Shown: positions 30,582-41,637 of the stretch, piece by piece | How the letters are laid out: the number at the start of each line of letters is the position of its first letter | How positions within the stretch are numbered: position 1 is the first letter of the stretch | Origin: Paraburkholderia sp. | GTDB lineage: Bacteria; Pseudomonadota; Gammaproteobacteria; Burkholderiales; Burkholderiaceae | Assembly: GCA_004322045.1 (NCBI GenBank) | Contig: SCRN01000044.1 | Coordinates: forward strand, 116,352-180,351 | Reading direction: 5' to 3' | Length of the DNA stretch: 64,000 nt | Notes under the pieces: model-generated | What the model was told of the DNA's origin: nothing | The model's database searches: none | The model's input: the letters and a program-made list of their open reading frames with translations, nothing else | Program-made: the position numbers and the translations under genes

Positions 30582-31016
30582 TTACTCGGCGAACGAGCCG
30601 CCGGCCGCTTCGATCGCGGCGCGCGCGCCCTTCGTCGCACCGAGACCCTTCACGACGATCTTGCGCGAGATCTCGCCCGTGGCGATGATCTTGGCGCTCT
30701 TCGTCATTTCGCTGACGAGGCCCGCTTGCTTCAGCGCGAGCAGATCGATTTCGTCGACCGGCAAGGCTTGCAAATCGCGCAGACGCACTTCGCCGACGAA
30801 TTCCTTCGTCAACGACGTGAAGCCGCGCTTGGGCAGACGACGTTGCAGCGGCATCTGACCGCCTTCGAAGCCGACCTTGTGAAAGCCGCCCGAGCGCGAT
30901 TTCTGACCTTTGTGACCGCGCCCGGCCGTCTTGCCGAGACCGGAGCCGATGCCACGGCCGACGCGACGCTTCGCGTGCTTGGCGCCATCAGCCGGCTTCA
31001 GGTTGTTCAATTCCAT
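30582..31016 (-). CDS. rplO: Large-subunit ribosomal protein L15
   Basis: 144 residues from the ATG at 31016 ([20 protein letters not shown]), which matches family length; the ORF track adds 16 spurious codons. The Gly-rich basic N-terminus [18 protein letters not shown] penetrates 23S rRNA. It lies between rpmD and secY in the spc operon. Confidence 0.97.
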   Translation of the reverse strand: MELNNLKPADGAKHAKRRVGRGIGSGLGKTAGRGHKGQKSRSGGFHKVGFEGGQMPLQRRLPKRGFTSLTKEFVGEVRLRDLQALPVDEIDLLALKQAGLVSEMTKSAKIIATGEISRKIVVKGLGATKGARAAIEAAGGSFAE

Positions 31017-31044
31017 ATTCAACTCCTCGAGTCCCTGAACCGTG

Positions 31045-31227
31045 TTAAGCGATGACCTTAACAAGGTACGAGACCTTGTTGATCATGCCGCGCACAGCGG
31101 GCGTGTCTTGCAGTTCGCTGACCGAGTTGAGTCGGCGCAGGCCCAGGCCACGCACCGTGGCACGGTGCGATTCGCGGGTCCCAATCAGGCTCTTGACGAG
31201 CTGAACCTTGACAGTTTTATCAGACAT
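31045..31227 (-). CDS. rpmD: Large-subunit ribosomal protein L30
   Basis: 60 residues from the ATG at 31227 ([17 protein letters not shown]). The L30 pattern [20 protein letters not shown] is present. The ORF track start three codons earlier is less likely. Member of the spc operon between rpsE and rplO. Confidence 0.96.
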   Translation of the reverse strand: MSDKTVKVQLVKSLIGTRESHRATVRGLGLRRLNSVSELQDTPAVRGMINKVSYLVKVIA

Positions 31228-31243
31228 GGTGACCACCTAGGCA

Positions 31244-31762
31244 TTAGCCCAAAATTTCTTCGACCGACTTGCCGCGCTTCGCAGCGATGTCACCCGGCGT
31301 CGACTGCTTGCGCAGCCCGTCGAGCGTCGCACGCACGAGGTTGTACGGGTTCGTCGAACCGTGGCTCTTCGCGACGACGTTTTGCACGCCCATCACGTCG
31401 AACACCGCACGCATCGGGCCCCCGGCGATCACGCCGGTACCGTCCTTCGCCGGAGCGAGCAGAACGGTGGACGCGCCGTGCTTACCATGCACCTCATGTT
31501 GCAGCGTGCCGTTCTTCAGGGGCACCTTGAACATGTTGCGGCGGGCTTGCTCCATTGCCTTTTGCACGGCAACGGGTACTTCCTTCGCCTTACCCTTGCC
31601 CATGCCGACGCGGCCATCACCATCGCCAACCACGGTCAGTGCGGCGAAACCGAGAATACGGCCACCCTTCACCACCTTGGTCACGCGATTGACCGAAATC
31701 ATCTTTTCGCGAAGGCCGTCGTCGCGTTCGTCAGCCTGAACTTTCGCTTGCATCTTTGCCAT
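31244..31762 (-). CDS. rpsE: Small-subunit ribosomal protein S5
   Basis: 172 residues with the double-stranded RNA-binding N-terminal domain ([20 protein letters not shown]) and the [20 protein letters not shown] stretch. S5 is involved in decoding accuracy. Slightly longer at the N-terminus than E. coli (167). Member of the spc operon. Confidence 0.98.
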   Translation of the reverse strand: MAKMQAKVQADERDDGLREKMISVNRVTKVVKGGRILGFAALTVVGDGDGRVGMGKGKAKEVPVAVQKAMEQARRNMFKVPLKNGTLQHEVHGKHGASTVLLAPAKDGTGVIAGGPMRAVFDVMGVQNVVAKSHGSTNPYNLVRATLDGLRKQSTPGDIAAKRGKSVEEILG

Positions 31763-31777
31763 GACGAATTCCTTCCC

Positions 31778-32143
31778 TTAGAACTTGAGCCCGGCTTCGC
31801 GCGCCGCGTCGGCCAGCGCTTTCACGCGGCCGTGGTAGCGAAAGCCCGAGCGATCGAAGGCGACGGATTCGACGCCGGCAGCCTTGGCTTTTTCAGCGAT
31901 ACGCTTGCCGATCAACGTGGCGGCAGCGATATTACCGCCTTTGCCAGACTGGTCAGCCAGTTGCGCACGCACTTCAGCTTCGAGCGTCGACGCGCTGGCG
32001 AGCACCTTGGTGCCGCACGGCGAGAACACTTGCGCGTAGATGTGCGTATTCGTGCGATGCACGGCAAGGCGCGCGACCTGCAGTTCGGCGATCTTGATAC
32101 GCGTCTGACGAGCGCGGCGCAGGCGAGATTGAGTCTTATCCAT
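31778..32143 (-). CDS. rplR: Large-subunit ribosomal protein L18
   Basis: 121 residues starting [20 protein letters not shown] and ending in the conserved [22 protein letters not shown] region. L18 binds 5S rRNA with L5. Position between rplF and rpsE is standard. Confidence 0.97.
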   Translation of the reverse strand: MDKTQSRLRRARQTRIKIAELQVARLAVHRTNTHIYAQVFSPCGTKVLASASTLEAEVRAQLADQSGKGGNIAAATLIGKRIAEKAKAAGVESVAFDRSGFRYHGRVKALADAAREAGLKF

Positions 32144-32155
32144 GATTGCGCACCC

Positions 32156-32686
32156 TTACTTCTTCTTCGTTTCTTTGAGGATCACCACCTCGTCGGCATA
32201 GCGCACACCCTTGCCCTTGTAGGGCTCAGGCGGACGGTAGCCGCGCACTTCGGCAGCGACTTGGCCGACTTTCTGCTTGTCGATCCCCTTGATCACGATT
32301 TCCGTTTGCGACGGGGTTTCTGCCTTCACGCCTTCCGGCATCTGGTGCACCACAGGGTGCGAGAAACCCAGCGACAGATTCAGCTTGTCGCCTTGCGCTT
32401 GCGCACGATAACCAACGCCGACGAGCGTAAGCTTGCGCTCGAAACCCTTCGTCGCGCCATGCACCATGTTCGCGGCGATCGCGCGCATCGTGCCTGACAT
32501 TGCGTTCGCTTCGCGGCTCTCATCCACCGGCTCAAACTTCAGGAACGCACCGTCTACGACGATGTTCACGAGTTTGTTCAGCGGCTGCGAAATCGTGCCG
32601 AGTGCGCCTTTCACCGTGATCAGGCCGTCTGCGACCTTCACTTCGGCGCCAGCAAGCGCGACCGGGCTCTTACCTACTCGAGACAT
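32156..32686 (-). CDS. rplF: Large-subunit ribosomal protein L6
   Basis: 176 residues; starts [20 protein letters not shown] and ends with the signature [19 protein letters not shown]6 lies near the factor-binding site of the 50S subunit. Member of the spc operon. Confidence 0.98.
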   Translation of the reverse strand: MSRVGKSPVALAGAEVKVADGLITVKGALGTISQPLNKLVNIVVDGAFLKFEPVDESREANAMSGTMRAIAANMVHGATKGFERKLTLVGVGYRAQAQGDKLNLSLGFSHPVVHQMPEGVKAETPSQTEIVIKGIDKQKVGQVAAEVRGYRPPEPYKGKGVRYADEVVILKETKKK

Positions 32687-32707
32687 GTTTCTTCTCCTCT
32701 TTCGGCG

Positions 32708-33103
32708 TTAAGCGACGTAGCAGATGACTTCGCCGCCGACGCCAGTGGCGCGGGCCTTGCGGTCGGTCATCACACCCTTGGGCGTCGAGACGATCGCGAC
32801 GCCGAGGCCGTTCATGACCTGCGGGATGTCGTTACGACCGCGGTACACGCGCAGACCGGGCTTCGAGACGCGCTCGAGGCGCTCGATGACCGGACGGCCA
32901 GCGTAGTACTTCAACGCAATGTTCAACTCCGACTTCGCGCCTTCCGACTTCACGGCGAAATCGTCGATATAGCCTTCGTCCTTCAGGACCTGGGCAATCG
33001 CCACTTTGACCTTCGACGAGGGCATCGTCACCGAGACCTTCTCGACCATCTGCGCGTTGCGGATGCGAGTCAGCATATCGGCGATAGGATCACTCATGCT
33101 CAT
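32708..33103 (-). CDS. rpsH: Small-subunit ribosomal protein S8
   Basis: 131 residues; starts [18 protein letters not shown], with AGGAG eight bases before the ATG at 33103, and carries [18 protein letters not shown] near the C-terminus. In E. coli S8 is the translational repressor of the spc operon. Member of the spc operon. Confidence 0.97.
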   Translation of the reverse strand: MSMSDPIADMLTRIRNAQMVEKVSVTMPSSKVKVAIAQVLKDEGYIDDFAVKSEGAKSELNIALKYYAGRPVIERLERVSKPGLRVYRGRNDIPQVMNGLGVAIVSTPKGVMTDRKARATGVGGEVICYVA

Positions 33104-33117
33104 TTATGTTTCTCCTA

Positions 33118-33423
33118 TTACCAGCTCGCCTTGGTCAGGCCGGGGATCTCGCCGCGGAATGCGATTTCGCGAATCTTGTTACGCGCAAGTCCGAACTTGC
33201 GGAACGTGCCACGCGGACGACCCGTGATCGCGCAGCGATTGCGCTTGCGCGTCGGGTTCGCATTACGGGGCAGTTGTTGCAGCTCGAGACGGGCTGCATA
33301 GCGCTCTTCTTCCGACTTCGATTGGTCGTCGATGATCGCCTTCAGCGCTTCGCGCTTCGGTGCGAACTTCGCAGCCAGGCGGGCGCGCTTCTTTTCACGT
33401 TCGATCAGTGCCAGTTTAGCCAC
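33118..33423 (-). CDS. rpsN: Small-subunit ribosomal protein S14
   Basis: 101 residues, zinc-independent long form without the CxxC pairs of the short S14. The C-terminal signature [19 protein letters not shown] is present. The start codon is GTG at 33423. It lies between rplE and rpsH. Confidence 0.97.
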   Translation of the reverse strand: MAKLALIEREKKRARLAAKFAPKREALKAIIDDQSKSEEERYAARLELQQLPRNANPTRKRNRCAITGRPRGTFRKFGLARNKIREIAFRGEIPGLTKASW

Positions 33424-33430
33424 GGTAACC

Positions 33431-33970
33431 TCAGTTTCTGAACGGGAACTTGAAGCTGGCGAGCAGTGCCTTGGCTTCTTCGTCGGTCTTCGCAGTGGTG
33501 GTGATGCTGATGTTCAGCCCACGCAGCGCGTCGATCTTGTCGTAGTCGATCTCGGGGAAAATGATCTGCTCTTTCACACCGATGTTGTAGTTGCCGCGAC
33601 CGTCAAACGCACGACCCGACACACCACGGAAGTCGCGCACACGCGGCAGCGCCACCGTGACGAAACGATCGAGGAATTCGTACATCGCTTGGCCACGCAG
33701 GGTGACCATCGCGCCGATCGGGTAGCCCTGACGGATCTTGAAGCCCGCGATTGCCTTGCGAGCCTTCGTCACCACCGGCTTTTGACCCGCGATCTTCGTC
33801 AGATCGCCCACAGCGTTTTCGATGATCTTCTTGTCAGAGACGGCTTCGCCAAGACCCATATTCAGGGTGATCTTGGTGATGCGCGGCACTTCCATGACCG
33901 ACTTGTAGCCGAACTTCTCGATAAGGCCGGGGACGACCTTTTCTTTGTAAAACTCTTGCAAACGAGCCAT
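33431..33970 (-). CDS. rplE: Large-subunit ribosomal protein L5
   Basis: 179 residues; [20 protein letters not shown] and [20 protein letters not shown] are characteristic. L5 binds 5S rRNA and touches the P-site tRNA. Member of the spc operon, eight bases before rpsN. Confidence 0.98.
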   Translation of the reverse strand: MARLQEFYKEKVVPGLIEKFGYKSVMEVPRITKITLNMGLGEAVSDKKIIENAVGDLTKIAGQKPVVTKARKAIAGFKIRQGYPIGAMVTLRGQAMYEFLDRFVTVALPRVRDFRGVSGRAFDGRGNYNIGVKEQIIFPEIDYDKIDALRGLNISITTTAKTDEEAKALLASFKFPFRN

Positions 33971-33987
33971 TTTTATACTCCGCAGCG

Positions 33988-34296
33988 TCAGGCGCTCAGC
34001 ACAGCACCGGTCGTCTTCAGGAAGCGCACTTTCTTGCCGTCCTCGACCTTGATGCCAACACGCGAGCCTTTGCCGTTCGCGTCAACGAGCGCAACGTTCG
34101 AAATGTGCAGCGGCATCGTCTTCGCTTCCACGCCACCGGTCGTACCCTTCATCGGGTTCGGCTTGACATGTTTCTTGACGAGATTGATGCCTTCCACCGT
34201 CACGCGATCATCGGCGACGGCCAGCACTACGCCGCGCTTGCCCTTGTCCTTGCCGGTGATGACGATTACTTCGTCACCTTTGCGAATCTTGTTCAT
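33988..34296 (-). CDS. rplX: Large-subunit ribosomal protein L24
   Basis: 102 residues with an N-terminal KOW motif ([20 protein letters not shown]) and the stretch [14 protein letters not shown]24 initiates folding of the 5' end of 23S rRNA. Member of the spc operon between rplN and rplE. Confidence 0.97.
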   Translation of the reverse strand: MNKIRKGDEVIVITGKDKGKRGVVLAVADDRVTVEGINLVKKHVKPNPMKGTTGGVEAKTMPLHISNVALVDANGKGSRVGIKVEDGKKVRFLKTTGAVLSA

Positions 34297-34305
34297 CGCG
34301 ACTCC

Positions 34306-34674
34306 TTACAGCACTTCGGGCGCCAGCGAAACGATCTTCATGAACCGTTCGCTACGCAACTCACGCGTGACCGGCCCGAAAATGCGGGTACCGATAGGCT
34401 CGAGCTTGGTATTCAACAGGACGGCGGCGTTGCCGTCGAACTTGATCAGCGAGCCGTCTTGGCGACGCACGCCCTTGGCGGTGCGAACCACCACAGCGTT
34501 GTAGATTTCGCCTTTCTTCACGCGCCCGCGCGGCGTTGCCTCTTTGACGCTCACCTTGATGATGTCGCCGATGTTGGCATAACGACGCTTCGAGCCGCCG
34601 AGCACCTTGATGCACATGACTTCACGTGCACCCGTGTTGTCGGCCACTTCAAGCCGAGATTCGGTCTGGATCAT
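34306..34674 (-). CDS. rplN: Large-subunit ribosomal protein L14
   Basis: 122 residues; starts [20 protein letters not shown] and contains [20 protein letters not shown]. First gene of the spc operon; preceded by a 288-base spacer that carries the S10 operon terminator-like hairpin. I see no clear promoter sequence for it, although one is expected. Confidence 0.98.
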   Translation of the reverse strand: MIQTESRLEVADNTGAREVMCIKVLGGSKRRYANIGDIIKVSVKEATPRGRVKKGEIYNAVVVRTAKGVRRQDGSLIKFDGNAAVLLNTKLEPIGTRIFGPVTRELRSERFMKIVSLAPEVL

Positions 34675-34875
34675 GGTTTATCTTTCCCAACTTAATCCGC
34701 CTGCACCACCATGGTTCAGCCGGTCAGTCTTGGTCCCGTCAGCCAATCGGCTGCTTGGGTTAGAACAGCAGCGACGGCAACGAAACCGCCATCGCAATCG
34801 AGTGATTCATTCGGAGCGAGCTGACGCTCTCCCGCTTCCCTTCCACTTCGCCCGCAATGGATCCCATAAAGAGGG

Positions 34876-34908
34876 AAGACCGAGATTATATCAAACAATC
34901 TCGGTCTT
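34876..34908 (-). terminator. Terminator-like hairpin between the S10 operon (rpsQ) and the spc operon (rplN)
   Basis: AAGACCGAGATT (34876-34887) pairs perfectly with AATCTCGGTCTT (34897-34908). On the minus strand it is followed by CCCTCTTTATG, a weak U-tract. Its position in the longest spacer of the block suggests it separates the S10 and spc transcripts. Confidence 0.7.
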
Positions 34909-34962
34909 GCAAGCTAAATCTACTGCGATTTCAACCACTTCTACTGCTCAGCCGCGCGAGCC

Positions 34963-35235
34963 TCAAATCACACGTGCGGCTTCGACGAGGCGGGACACGG
35001 TCCAGGCTTTCGTCTTGGAGATCGGACGCGTTTCCTGGATTTCGACGAGGTCGCCCTCGTTGTACGTGTTTGCGTCATCGTGAGCATGATACTTCTTCGA
35101 GCGCACGACGTACTTGCCGTAGATCGGGTGCTTCACGCGATGCTCGACGAGCACGGTAACCGTCTTGTCCATCTTGTTGCTGACGACCTTGCCGACCAGC
35201 GTCCGCTTGAGCGAGGTTTTTACGCTATCGTTCAT
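34963..35235 (-). CDS. rpsQ: Small-subunit ribosomal protein S17
   Basis: 90 residues; the S17 core [20 protein letters not shown] and [13 protein letters not shown] are present. The N-terminus is about six residues longer than in E. coli. Last gene of the S10 operon, overlapping the end of rpmC by four bases. Confidence 0.97.
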   Translation of the reverse strand: MNDSVKTSLKRTLVGKVVSNKMDKTVTVLVEHRVKHPIYGKYVVRSKKYHAHDDANTYNEGDLVEIQETRPISKTKAWTVSRLVEAARVI

Positions 35236-35426
35236 TTCTGGTTCGCCTTCTCGGTCAGGACGGTCCGCACACGTGCGATGTCACGACGAACCTTCTTCAG
35301 CTGGCTCGTGTTGGTGAGCTGCTGCGTCGCGAGTTGCATGCGCAGGCCGAATTGCGCTTTCAACAGGTCCGACAACTCCTTGTTGAGCGCGGCCTTGTCT
35401 TTCTGGTGAAGTTCGGAAGCCTTCAT
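35232..35426 (-). CDS. rpmC: Large-subunit ribosomal protein L29
   Basis: 64 residues; starts [20 protein letters not shown] and has the two-helix pattern with [16 protein letters not shown]29 lies at the peptide exit site, near trigger factor docking. Overlaps rpsQ by ATGA. Confidence 0.97.
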   Translation of the reverse strand: MKASELHQKDKAALNKELSDLLKAQFGLRMQLATQQLTNTSQLKKVRRDIARVRTVLTEKANQK

Positions 35427-35436
35427 CGTTTACTCC

Positions 35437-35853
35437 TTAGGCGCCAAGCTGACGAACGATGAACGTCGTCTTCAGCGGCAGCTTCGCTGCAGCCAGACGG
35501 AACGCCTCACGCGCCAACTCTTCGGTTACGCCATCCATTTCGTACAGCATCTTGCCCGGCTGGATCTCTGCGACGTAGTACTCCGGGTTACCTTTACCGT
35601 TACCCATCCGTACTTCAGCCGGCTTTTGCGAAATCGGCTTGTCCGGGAAAATGCGGATCCAGATGCGGCCGCCGCGCTTGATGTGACGCGTCATGGCACG
35701 ACGCGCCGCTTCGATTTGACGCGCGGTCAGGCGGCCGCGACCGATGGCCTTGAGGCCGAATTCACCGAACGAGACGGCGTTGCCGCGCGTCGCGATACCG
35801 GTGTTACGACCCTTCTGCTCTTTGCGATACTTCCTGCGTTTCGGTTGCAGCAT
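35437..35853 (-). CDS. rplP: Large-subunit ribosomal protein L16
   Basis: 138 residues; [19 protein letters not shown] start and [20 protein letters not shown] are diagnostic. L16 organises the A-site tRNA elbow region and is a late assembly protein. It includes the [12 protein letters not shown] segment where Arg hydroxylation by YcfD/RoxA occurs in E. coli, relevant because a JmjC protein of the same broad family lies in the accessory island. Confidence 0.98.
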   Translation of the reverse strand: MLQPKRRKYRKEQKGRNTGIATRGNAVSFGEFGLKAIGRGRLTARQIEAARRAMTRHIKRGGRIWIRIFPDKPISQKPAEVRMGNGKGNPEYYVAEIQPGKMLYEMDGVTEELAREAFRLAAAKLPLKTTFIVRQLGA

Positions 35854-35855
35854 CG

Positions 35856-36668
35856 TTATTCTCCAGTCTTGCCGTCGCCGCCAGCATTGCCACCGGCGGC
35901 GCCACGACGCGGCGCACCACGGCGAGCACCCGCGGGCGCGCCACCTTCACCGTCACGGCGCGGACGGCGATCGCCCGGGCGTGCGTTGCGGCGCGGACGC
36001 TTGTCTTCCGGCGCTTCTTCGACGACCGGCGCTTCGTTACGGCCGAGCGTGTCGCCCTTGTAGACCCACACCTTCACGCCGATGATTCCGTACGTCGTCT
36101 TCGCTTCGGACGTGGCGTAGTCGATGTCGGCTCGCAGCGTATGCAGGGGCACGCGACCTTCGCGGTACCACTCCGTACGCGCGATTTCGATGCCGTTCAG
36201 ACGCCCGGCGCTCATGATCTTGATGCCTTGGGCGCCAAGACGCATCGCGTTTTGCATCGCACGCTTCATCGCGCGGCGGAACATGATCCGACGCTCGAGC
36301 TGTTGCGTGATCGAATCGGCGATCAGTTGCGCATCGGTTTCCGGCTTGCGGATTTCCTCGATGTTCACGTGCACGGGCACGCCCATGCGCTTTTGCAGCT
36401 CGGACTTGAGCAGCTCGATGTCCTCGCCCTTCTTGCCGATAACGACGCCCGGACGCGAGCTGTAAATCGTGATGCGCGCGTTCTTCGCCGGACGCTCGAT
36501 CACGATGCGGCCGACCGAAGCGTTCTTCAGCTTCTTCTTCAGATACTCACGAACACCGATGTCTTCCTGGAGCATCGCGGCGAAATTGTTGTTGCTCGCG
36601 TACCAACGCGACGCCCAATTCCGCTTGACGGCCAGACGGAAGCCAGTCGGATGAATTTTCTGTCCCAT
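35856..36668 (-). CDS. rpsC: Small-subunit ribosomal protein S3, with a C-terminal basic extension
   Basis: 270 residues. The KH domain is intact ([20 protein letters not shown], then [14 protein letters not shown]) and the C-terminal domain contains [20 protein letters not shown]. After about residue 220 there is an Arg/Gly/Ala-rich tail ([20 protein letters not shown] and onward) that makes the protein about 37 residues longer than E. coli S3. Such tails are known in betaproteobacteria. S3 forms the mRNA entry site with S4 and S5. Confidence 0.97.
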   Translation of the reverse strand: MGQKIHPTGFRLAVKRNWASRWYASNNNFAAMLQEDIGVREYLKKKLKNASVGRIVIERPAKNARITIYSSRPGVVIGKKGEDIELLKSELQKRMGVPVHVNIEEIRKPETDAQLIADSITQQLERRIMFRRAMKRAMQNAMRLGAQGIKIMSAGRLNGIEIARTEWYREGRVPLHTLRADIDYATSEAKTTYGIIGVKVWVYKGDTLGRNEAPVVEEAPEDKRPRRNARPGDRRPRRDGEGGAPAGARRGAPRRGAAGGNAGGDGKTGE

Positions 36669-36679
36669 CGTATGACCCC

Positions 36680-37009
36680 TTAATTCCCGACCGTCACAGT
36701 GATGTGACAGGATTGCTTCTCGATGCGGTTGCCGCGCCCCTTGGCGCGTGCGGTGAACCGCTTCAGCGAGGCGGCCTTGTCGACGTAGACGCTCTTGATC
36801 TTGAGCTCGTCGATGTCGGCGCCCTCGTTGTGCTCCGCATTCGCGATTGCCGACAGCACAACCTTCTTCACGATGCCAGCCGCCTTCTTCGGCGAGAACG
36901 TCAGGACGTTCAGCGCCTTGTCGACCGGCAAACCGCGGATCTGGTCAGCCACAAGGCGCGTTTTCTGCGCCGAGATGCGGGCACCGCGATGAATTGCTTT
37001 CACTTCCAT
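36680..37009 (-). CDS. rplV: Large-subunit ribosomal protein L22
   Basis: 109 residues; [20 protein letters not shown] start and [20 protein letters not shown] end. Its beta-hairpin lines the peptide exit tunnel and is a site of macrolide-resistance mutations elsewhere; the loop looks normal here. Member of the S10 operon. Confidence 0.98.
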   Translation of the reverse strand: MEVKAIHRGARISAQKTRLVADQIRGLPVDKALNVLTFSPKKAAGIVKKVVLSAIANAEHNEGADIDELKIKSVYVDKAASLKRFTARAKGRGNRIEKQSCHITVTVGN

Positions 37010-37021
37010 CTTGATTGCCCC

Positions 37022-37297
37022 TTATTTCTTGGCCTTCTTGTCGGCCGCGTGACCCTTGAACGTACGGGTCAGTGCGAACTCGCCAAGCTTGTGGCCGACC
37101 ATGTTTTCCGAGACGTACACCGGAACGTGTTGACGGCCGTTATGCACGGCGATCGTCAGACCGATGAAATCAGGGAGAATCGTCGAGCGACGCGACCAGG
37201 TCTTGATCGGCTTTTTGTCGCGCGAAGCTGCAGCCGCCTCAACTTTCTTCAGCAAATGGGCGTCGCAGAACGGACCTTTTTTTACAGAACGTGCCAT
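37022..37297 (-). CDS. rpsS: Small-subunit ribosomal protein S19
   Basis: 91 residues; starts [20 protein letters not shown] and ends [17 protein letters not shown]19 sits in the 30S head next to S13. Member of the S10 operon. Confidence 0.98.
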   Translation of the reverse strand: MARSVKKGPFCDAHLLKKVEAAAASRDKKPIKTWSRRSTILPDFIGLTIAVHNGRQHVPVYVSENMVGHKLGEFALTRTFKGHAADKKAKK

Positions 37298-37307
37298 TGC
37301 CTACTCC

Positions 37308-38135
37308 TTAACGCTTGTGACGGCGCTGGACGATCATCGTCGTCGTGCGCTTGTTGCGACGGGTGCGATAGCCCTTCGTCTGCTGGCCCCACGGACTCAC
37401 CGGATGGCGGCCGGCAGCAGTACGACCCTCACCACCACCATGCGGGTGATCGACCGGGTTCATCGCCACGCCACGCACCGTCGGGCGGATACCGCGCCAG
37501 CGGTTCGCGCCGGCTTTACCGATTTGACGCAGGCTGTGCTCTTCGTTGCCCACTTCGCCGATCGTTGCCCGGCACTCGATATGCACGCGGCGGATTTCGC
37601 CCGAACGCAGACGAACCTGCGCGTACATGCCTTCACGTGCCAGCAGCATTGCCGAGGTGCCCGCCGAACGCGCGATTTGCGCGCCCTTGCCCGGCAGCAT
37701 CTCGATGCAGTGGATCGTCGTACCGACCGGGATGTTGCGGATCGGCAGCGTGTTGCCCGCGCGAATCGGCGCTTCGGAGCCCGACATCAGTTGTTGACCG
37801 ACCGTCATGCCTTTCGACGCGATGATGTAGCGACGTTCGCCGTCGGCGTACAGCACGAGCGCGATGTTCGCGCTACGGTTCGGGTCGTACTCGAGACGCT
37901 CGACCTTGGCCGCAATGCCGTCCTTCGTGCGACGGAAATCGATGACGCGATAGTGTTGCTTATGACCGCCGCCTTGATGGCGCGTCGTGACGTGACCGTT
38001 GTTGTTACGGCCGGCAGCCTTGCTCTGTGGTTCGAGCAGCGCAGCGTGCGGCTTGCCCTTATACAGATCCTTGTTGACCACCTTAACCATCGCGCGGCGA
38101 CCCGGCGAGGTCGGCTTAACTTTTACGATTGCCAT
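37308..38135 (-). CDS. rplB: Large-subunit ribosomal protein L2
   Basis: 275 residues; contains [20 protein letters not shown] and the peptidyl-transferase-proximal [18 protein letters not shown] with the conserved histidine. Member of the S10 operon, two bases after rplW. Confidence 0.98.
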   Translation of the reverse strand: MAIVKVKPTSPGRRAMVKVVNKDLYKGKPHAALLEPQSKAAGRNNNGHVTTRHQGGGHKQHYRVIDFRRTKDGIAAKVERLEYDPNRSANIALVLYADGERRYIIASKGMTVGQQLMSGSEAPIRAGNTLPIRNIPVGTTIHCIEMLPGKGAQIARSAGTSAMLLAREGMYAQVRLRSGEIRRVHIECRATIGEVGNEEHSLRQIGKAGANRWRGIRPTVRGVAMNPVDHPHGGGEGRTAAGRHPVSPWGQQTKGYRTRRNKRTTTMIVQRRHKR

Positions 38136-38137
38136 GA

Positions 38138-38452
38138 TTACTTGGCCTCCGCTTCAAAGTTGATTTCCTGGCCGGGCTTCAAGCAGACGTAGGCCTTCCT
38201 CACGTCCTTGCGCTTACCCATGAAACGACCAAAGCGCTTAGCCTTGCCCTTCACGTTCAGCACGTTGACGGAATTGACTTCCACCTTGAACAGCAGCTCA
38301 ACAGCGGCCTTAACTTCCTGCTTCGTCGCATCGGGGGCGATTTCGAACACGACTTGCTCGTTCTTGTCGGCCACCAGCGTCGCCTTTTCGGAGATCACCG
38401 GTGCGAGCAGGACCTGCATCAAACGATGATCGTTCTTGCGAATCTCGCTCAT
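38138..38452 (-). CDS. rplW: Large-subunit ribosomal protein L23
   Basis: 104 residues; the pattern [20 protein letters not shown] and [17 protein letters not shown] fits L23, the docking site for trigger factor and SRP at the tunnel exit. Overlaps rplD by ATGA. Confidence 0.98.
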   Translation of the reverse strand: MSEIRKNDHRLMQVLLAPVISEKATLVADKNEQVVFEIAPDATKQEVKAAVELLFKVEVNSVNVLNVKGKAKRFGRFMGKRKDVRKAYVCLKPGQEINFEAEAK

Positions 38453-39069
38453 GACAGCAACTCCTCGATCTGGGCGACCGCTGCCTTCGTGATCAATACT
38501 TTCTTGAAGTAGATCAGCGACAGCGGATCGGCGTAACGCGGCTCGACAACGGCCACGTGGGCCAGATTGCGCGACGCGAGGTACAGGTTCTCGTCAACCG
38601 TGTCAGTGATGACCAGCACGGACTCGAGGCCCATGGCCTTGAATTTTTCGGCCAGCAGCTTCGTCTTCGGCGCTTCGAGGACGATATCCTCGACGACCGA
38701 CAAGCGGCCTTCACGGGCGAGCTGCGAGAAGATCGAGCAGAGACCTGCGCGATGCATCTTCTTGTTGACCTTGTGCGAGAAATTTTCTTCGGGCGAGTTC
38801 GGGAAAATCCGACCACCGCCACGCCACAACGGGCTCGACGACATACCGGCGCGGGCGCGGCCCGTGCCCTTTTGACGCCACGGCTTCTTCGTCGTGTGCT
38901 TGACTTGCTCGCGATCCTTCTGCGCGCGGTTGCCGCTGCGGGCATTGGCTTGATAAGCCACCACGACCTGGTGAATCAGCGCTTCGTTGTAGTCGCGACC
39001 GAACACGACGTCCGACGCGTTCAAACCTGCGCCTTCTTGACCATTAGCGTTGAGGAGCTTCAGTTCCAT
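38449..39069 (-). CDS. rplD: Large-subunit ribosomal protein L4
   Basis: 206 residues; [20 protein letters not shown] is the tunnel loop, and [20 protein letters not shown] follows. In E. coli L4 represses its own operon by acting on the S10 leader. Start overlaps the rplC stop (TAATG), suggesting coupling. Confidence 0.98.
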   Translation of the reverse strand: MELKLLNANGQEGAGLNASDVVFGRDYNEALIHQVVVAYQANARSGNRAQKDREQVKHTTKKPWRQKGTGRARAGMSSSPLWRGGGRIFPNSPEENFSHKVNKKMHRAGLCSIFSQLAREGRLSVVEDIVLEAPKTKLLAEKFKAMGLESVLVITDTVDENLYLASRNLAHVAVVEPRYADPLSLIYFKKVLITKAAVAQIEELLS

Positions 39070-39728
39070 TATTTCGCTCCTTTCACGGCACGCGCTTTCA
39101 CTGCCGGCGTCACGAACACTTTGCCACCCTTTGCACCGGGGATCGCGCCCTTGACCAGCAACAGCTTGCGATCGGCGTCGATACGAGCGATTTCGAGGTT
39201 TTGCACCGTGACGGTATCGTCACCCATGTGACCCGTCATGCGCTTGCCGGGGAACACGCGACCCGGATCTTGCGCCATACCGATCGAACCAGGGACGTTG
39301 TGCGAACGCGAGTTACCGTGCGAGGCGCGGCCCGAGGCGAAGTTGTAACGCTTGATCGTGCCGGCGTAGCCCTTACCGATCGATACGCCTTGCACATCGA
39401 TCTTTTGGCCGACTTCAAAGATATCGACACCGATCACGGCGCCGGCGGACAGCCCGGCAGCCTTTGCGGCATCGATCTTGAATTCCTTCAGAATTTCACC
39501 GGCTTGCACGCCGGCTTTGGCGAGGTGACCTGCCAGCGGCTTCGTCACACGCGATGCACGGCGCGTACCGAATGCCACTTGAACGGCGGTGTAGCCATCC
39601 GTTTCAACGGTCTTGATCTGCGCCACGCGGTTGTCGGACACGTCCAACACGGTAACGGGAATCGAGTCCCCATCTGCCGTGAAGATACGGGTCATGCCAA
39701 CCTTGCGACCTACGAGTCCAAGGCTCAT
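39069..39728 (-). CDS. rplC: Large-subunit ribosomal protein L3
   Basis: 219 residues from the ATG at 39728 ([20 protein letters not shown]), which has GGAG seven bases upstream; the ORF track start four codons earlier lacks a site. The segment [20 protein letters not shown] contains the glutamine methylated by PrmB in E. coli. It is preceded by a 230-base spacer with its own promoter, so here it, not rpsJ, appears to head the main S10 transcript. Confidence 0.97.
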   Translation of the reverse strand: MSLGLVGRKVGMTRIFTADGDSIPVTVLDVSDNRVAQIKTVETDGYTAVQVAFGTRRASRVTKPLAGHLAKAGVQAGEILKEFKIDAAKAAGLSAGAVIGVDIFEVGQKIDVQGVSIGKGYAGTIKRYNFASGRASHGNSRSHNVPGSIGMAQDPGRVFPGKRMTGHMGDDTVTVQNLEIARIDADRKLLLVKGAIPGAKGGKVFVTPAVKARAVKGAK

Positions 39729-39880
39729 CGTTTTCTCCATTCCCGACTGCGATTGGCCGGGGCTAATTTACAAAATGTCGACATCAGCAGGCTCGCTTGC
39801 CGCGAGCCGCACCGCTTTGTGCCGCATCGCCGCGCACGAACTGACACCAACTTTTTACGCAAATACGCGAAAAGCCTTGC

Positions 39881-39909
39881 ATTATAGCCAGGCTTTCCGT
39901 TTTTCGCAA
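39881..39909 (-). promoter_or_regulatory. Sigma-70 promoter between rpsJ and rplC
   Basis: On the minus strand TTGCGA (39909-39904) and a perfect TATAAT (39886-39881) are separated by exactly 17 bases. Transcription would start near 39874 and leave a leader of about 145 bases before rplC. An inverted pair AAAGCCT (39871-39877) / AGGCTTT (39890-39896) straddles the -10 box and could act as an operator or a leader hairpin. Confidence 0.75.
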
Positions 39910-39958
39910 GCAATCAAAGACTTATCACCGCACGCCTGCGGCTGCGGTGGCGCGAACC

Positions 39959-40270
39959 TTATTGCAGCTTGATTTCGACGTCGACGCCAGCCGGCAAATC
40001 GAGCTTCATCAGCGCGTCGACCGTCTTGTCCGTCGGATCGACGATGTCCATTAGGCGTTGGTGCGTGCGAATTTCGAGCTGATCGCGCGACGTCTTGTTG
40101 ACGTGCGGCGAACGCAGAATGTCGAAGCGTTGAATGCGGGTAGGCAGCGGCACGGGGCCACGAACGATCGCACCAGTCCGCTTCGCGGTATCGACGATCT
40201 CGGCTGCCGATTGATCGATCAGACGGTAGTCGAAAGCCTTCAGGCGAATGCGGATTTTCTGGTTTTGCAT
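39959..40270 (-). CDS. rpsJ: Small-subunit ribosomal protein S10 (NusE)
   Basis: 103 residues; [20 protein letters not shown] start and the loop [21 protein letters not shown]10 is a 30S head protein and, as NusE, a transcription antitermination partner of NusG, encoded elsewhere in this window. It lies 133 bases after tuf and is followed by a separate promoter for rplC, so it seems to be grouped with the str side. Confidence 0.98.
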   Translation of the reverse strand: MQNQKIRIRLKAFDYRLIDQSAAEIVDTAKRTGAIVRGPVPLPTRIQRFDILRSPHVNKTSRDQLEIRTHQRLMDIVDPTDKTVDALMKLDLPAGVDVEIKLQ

Positions 40271-40330
40271 GACGATTCCTTCGAAAGAGCGAGGCGGTTT
40301 TGCACCGCCGGATTAAGAAAAGAACAAGGA

Positions 40331-40362
40331 CTTGGGCGCCTCCCGGGGAGGGCGCGCCCAAG
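40331..40362 (-). terminator. Strong hairpin between tuf and rpsJ
   Basis: CTTGGGCGCCTCCC pairs with GGGGAGGGCGCGCCCAAG apart from a small bulge. On the minus strand the stem is followed by TCCTTGTTCTTTTCTT. This should end most tuf transcripts and reduce read-through into rpsJ. Confidence 0.7.
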
Positions 40363-40403
40363 CCCGGGCGCATTCTACTGCGATATTGCTAAGGCCGTCG
40401 ATG

Positions 40404-41594
<1,191 letters not shown>

Positions 41595-41637
41595 GATTCT
41601 CTTCTTTCAAAAGTAGTCGATGAAAAAGCCGGGAGGC

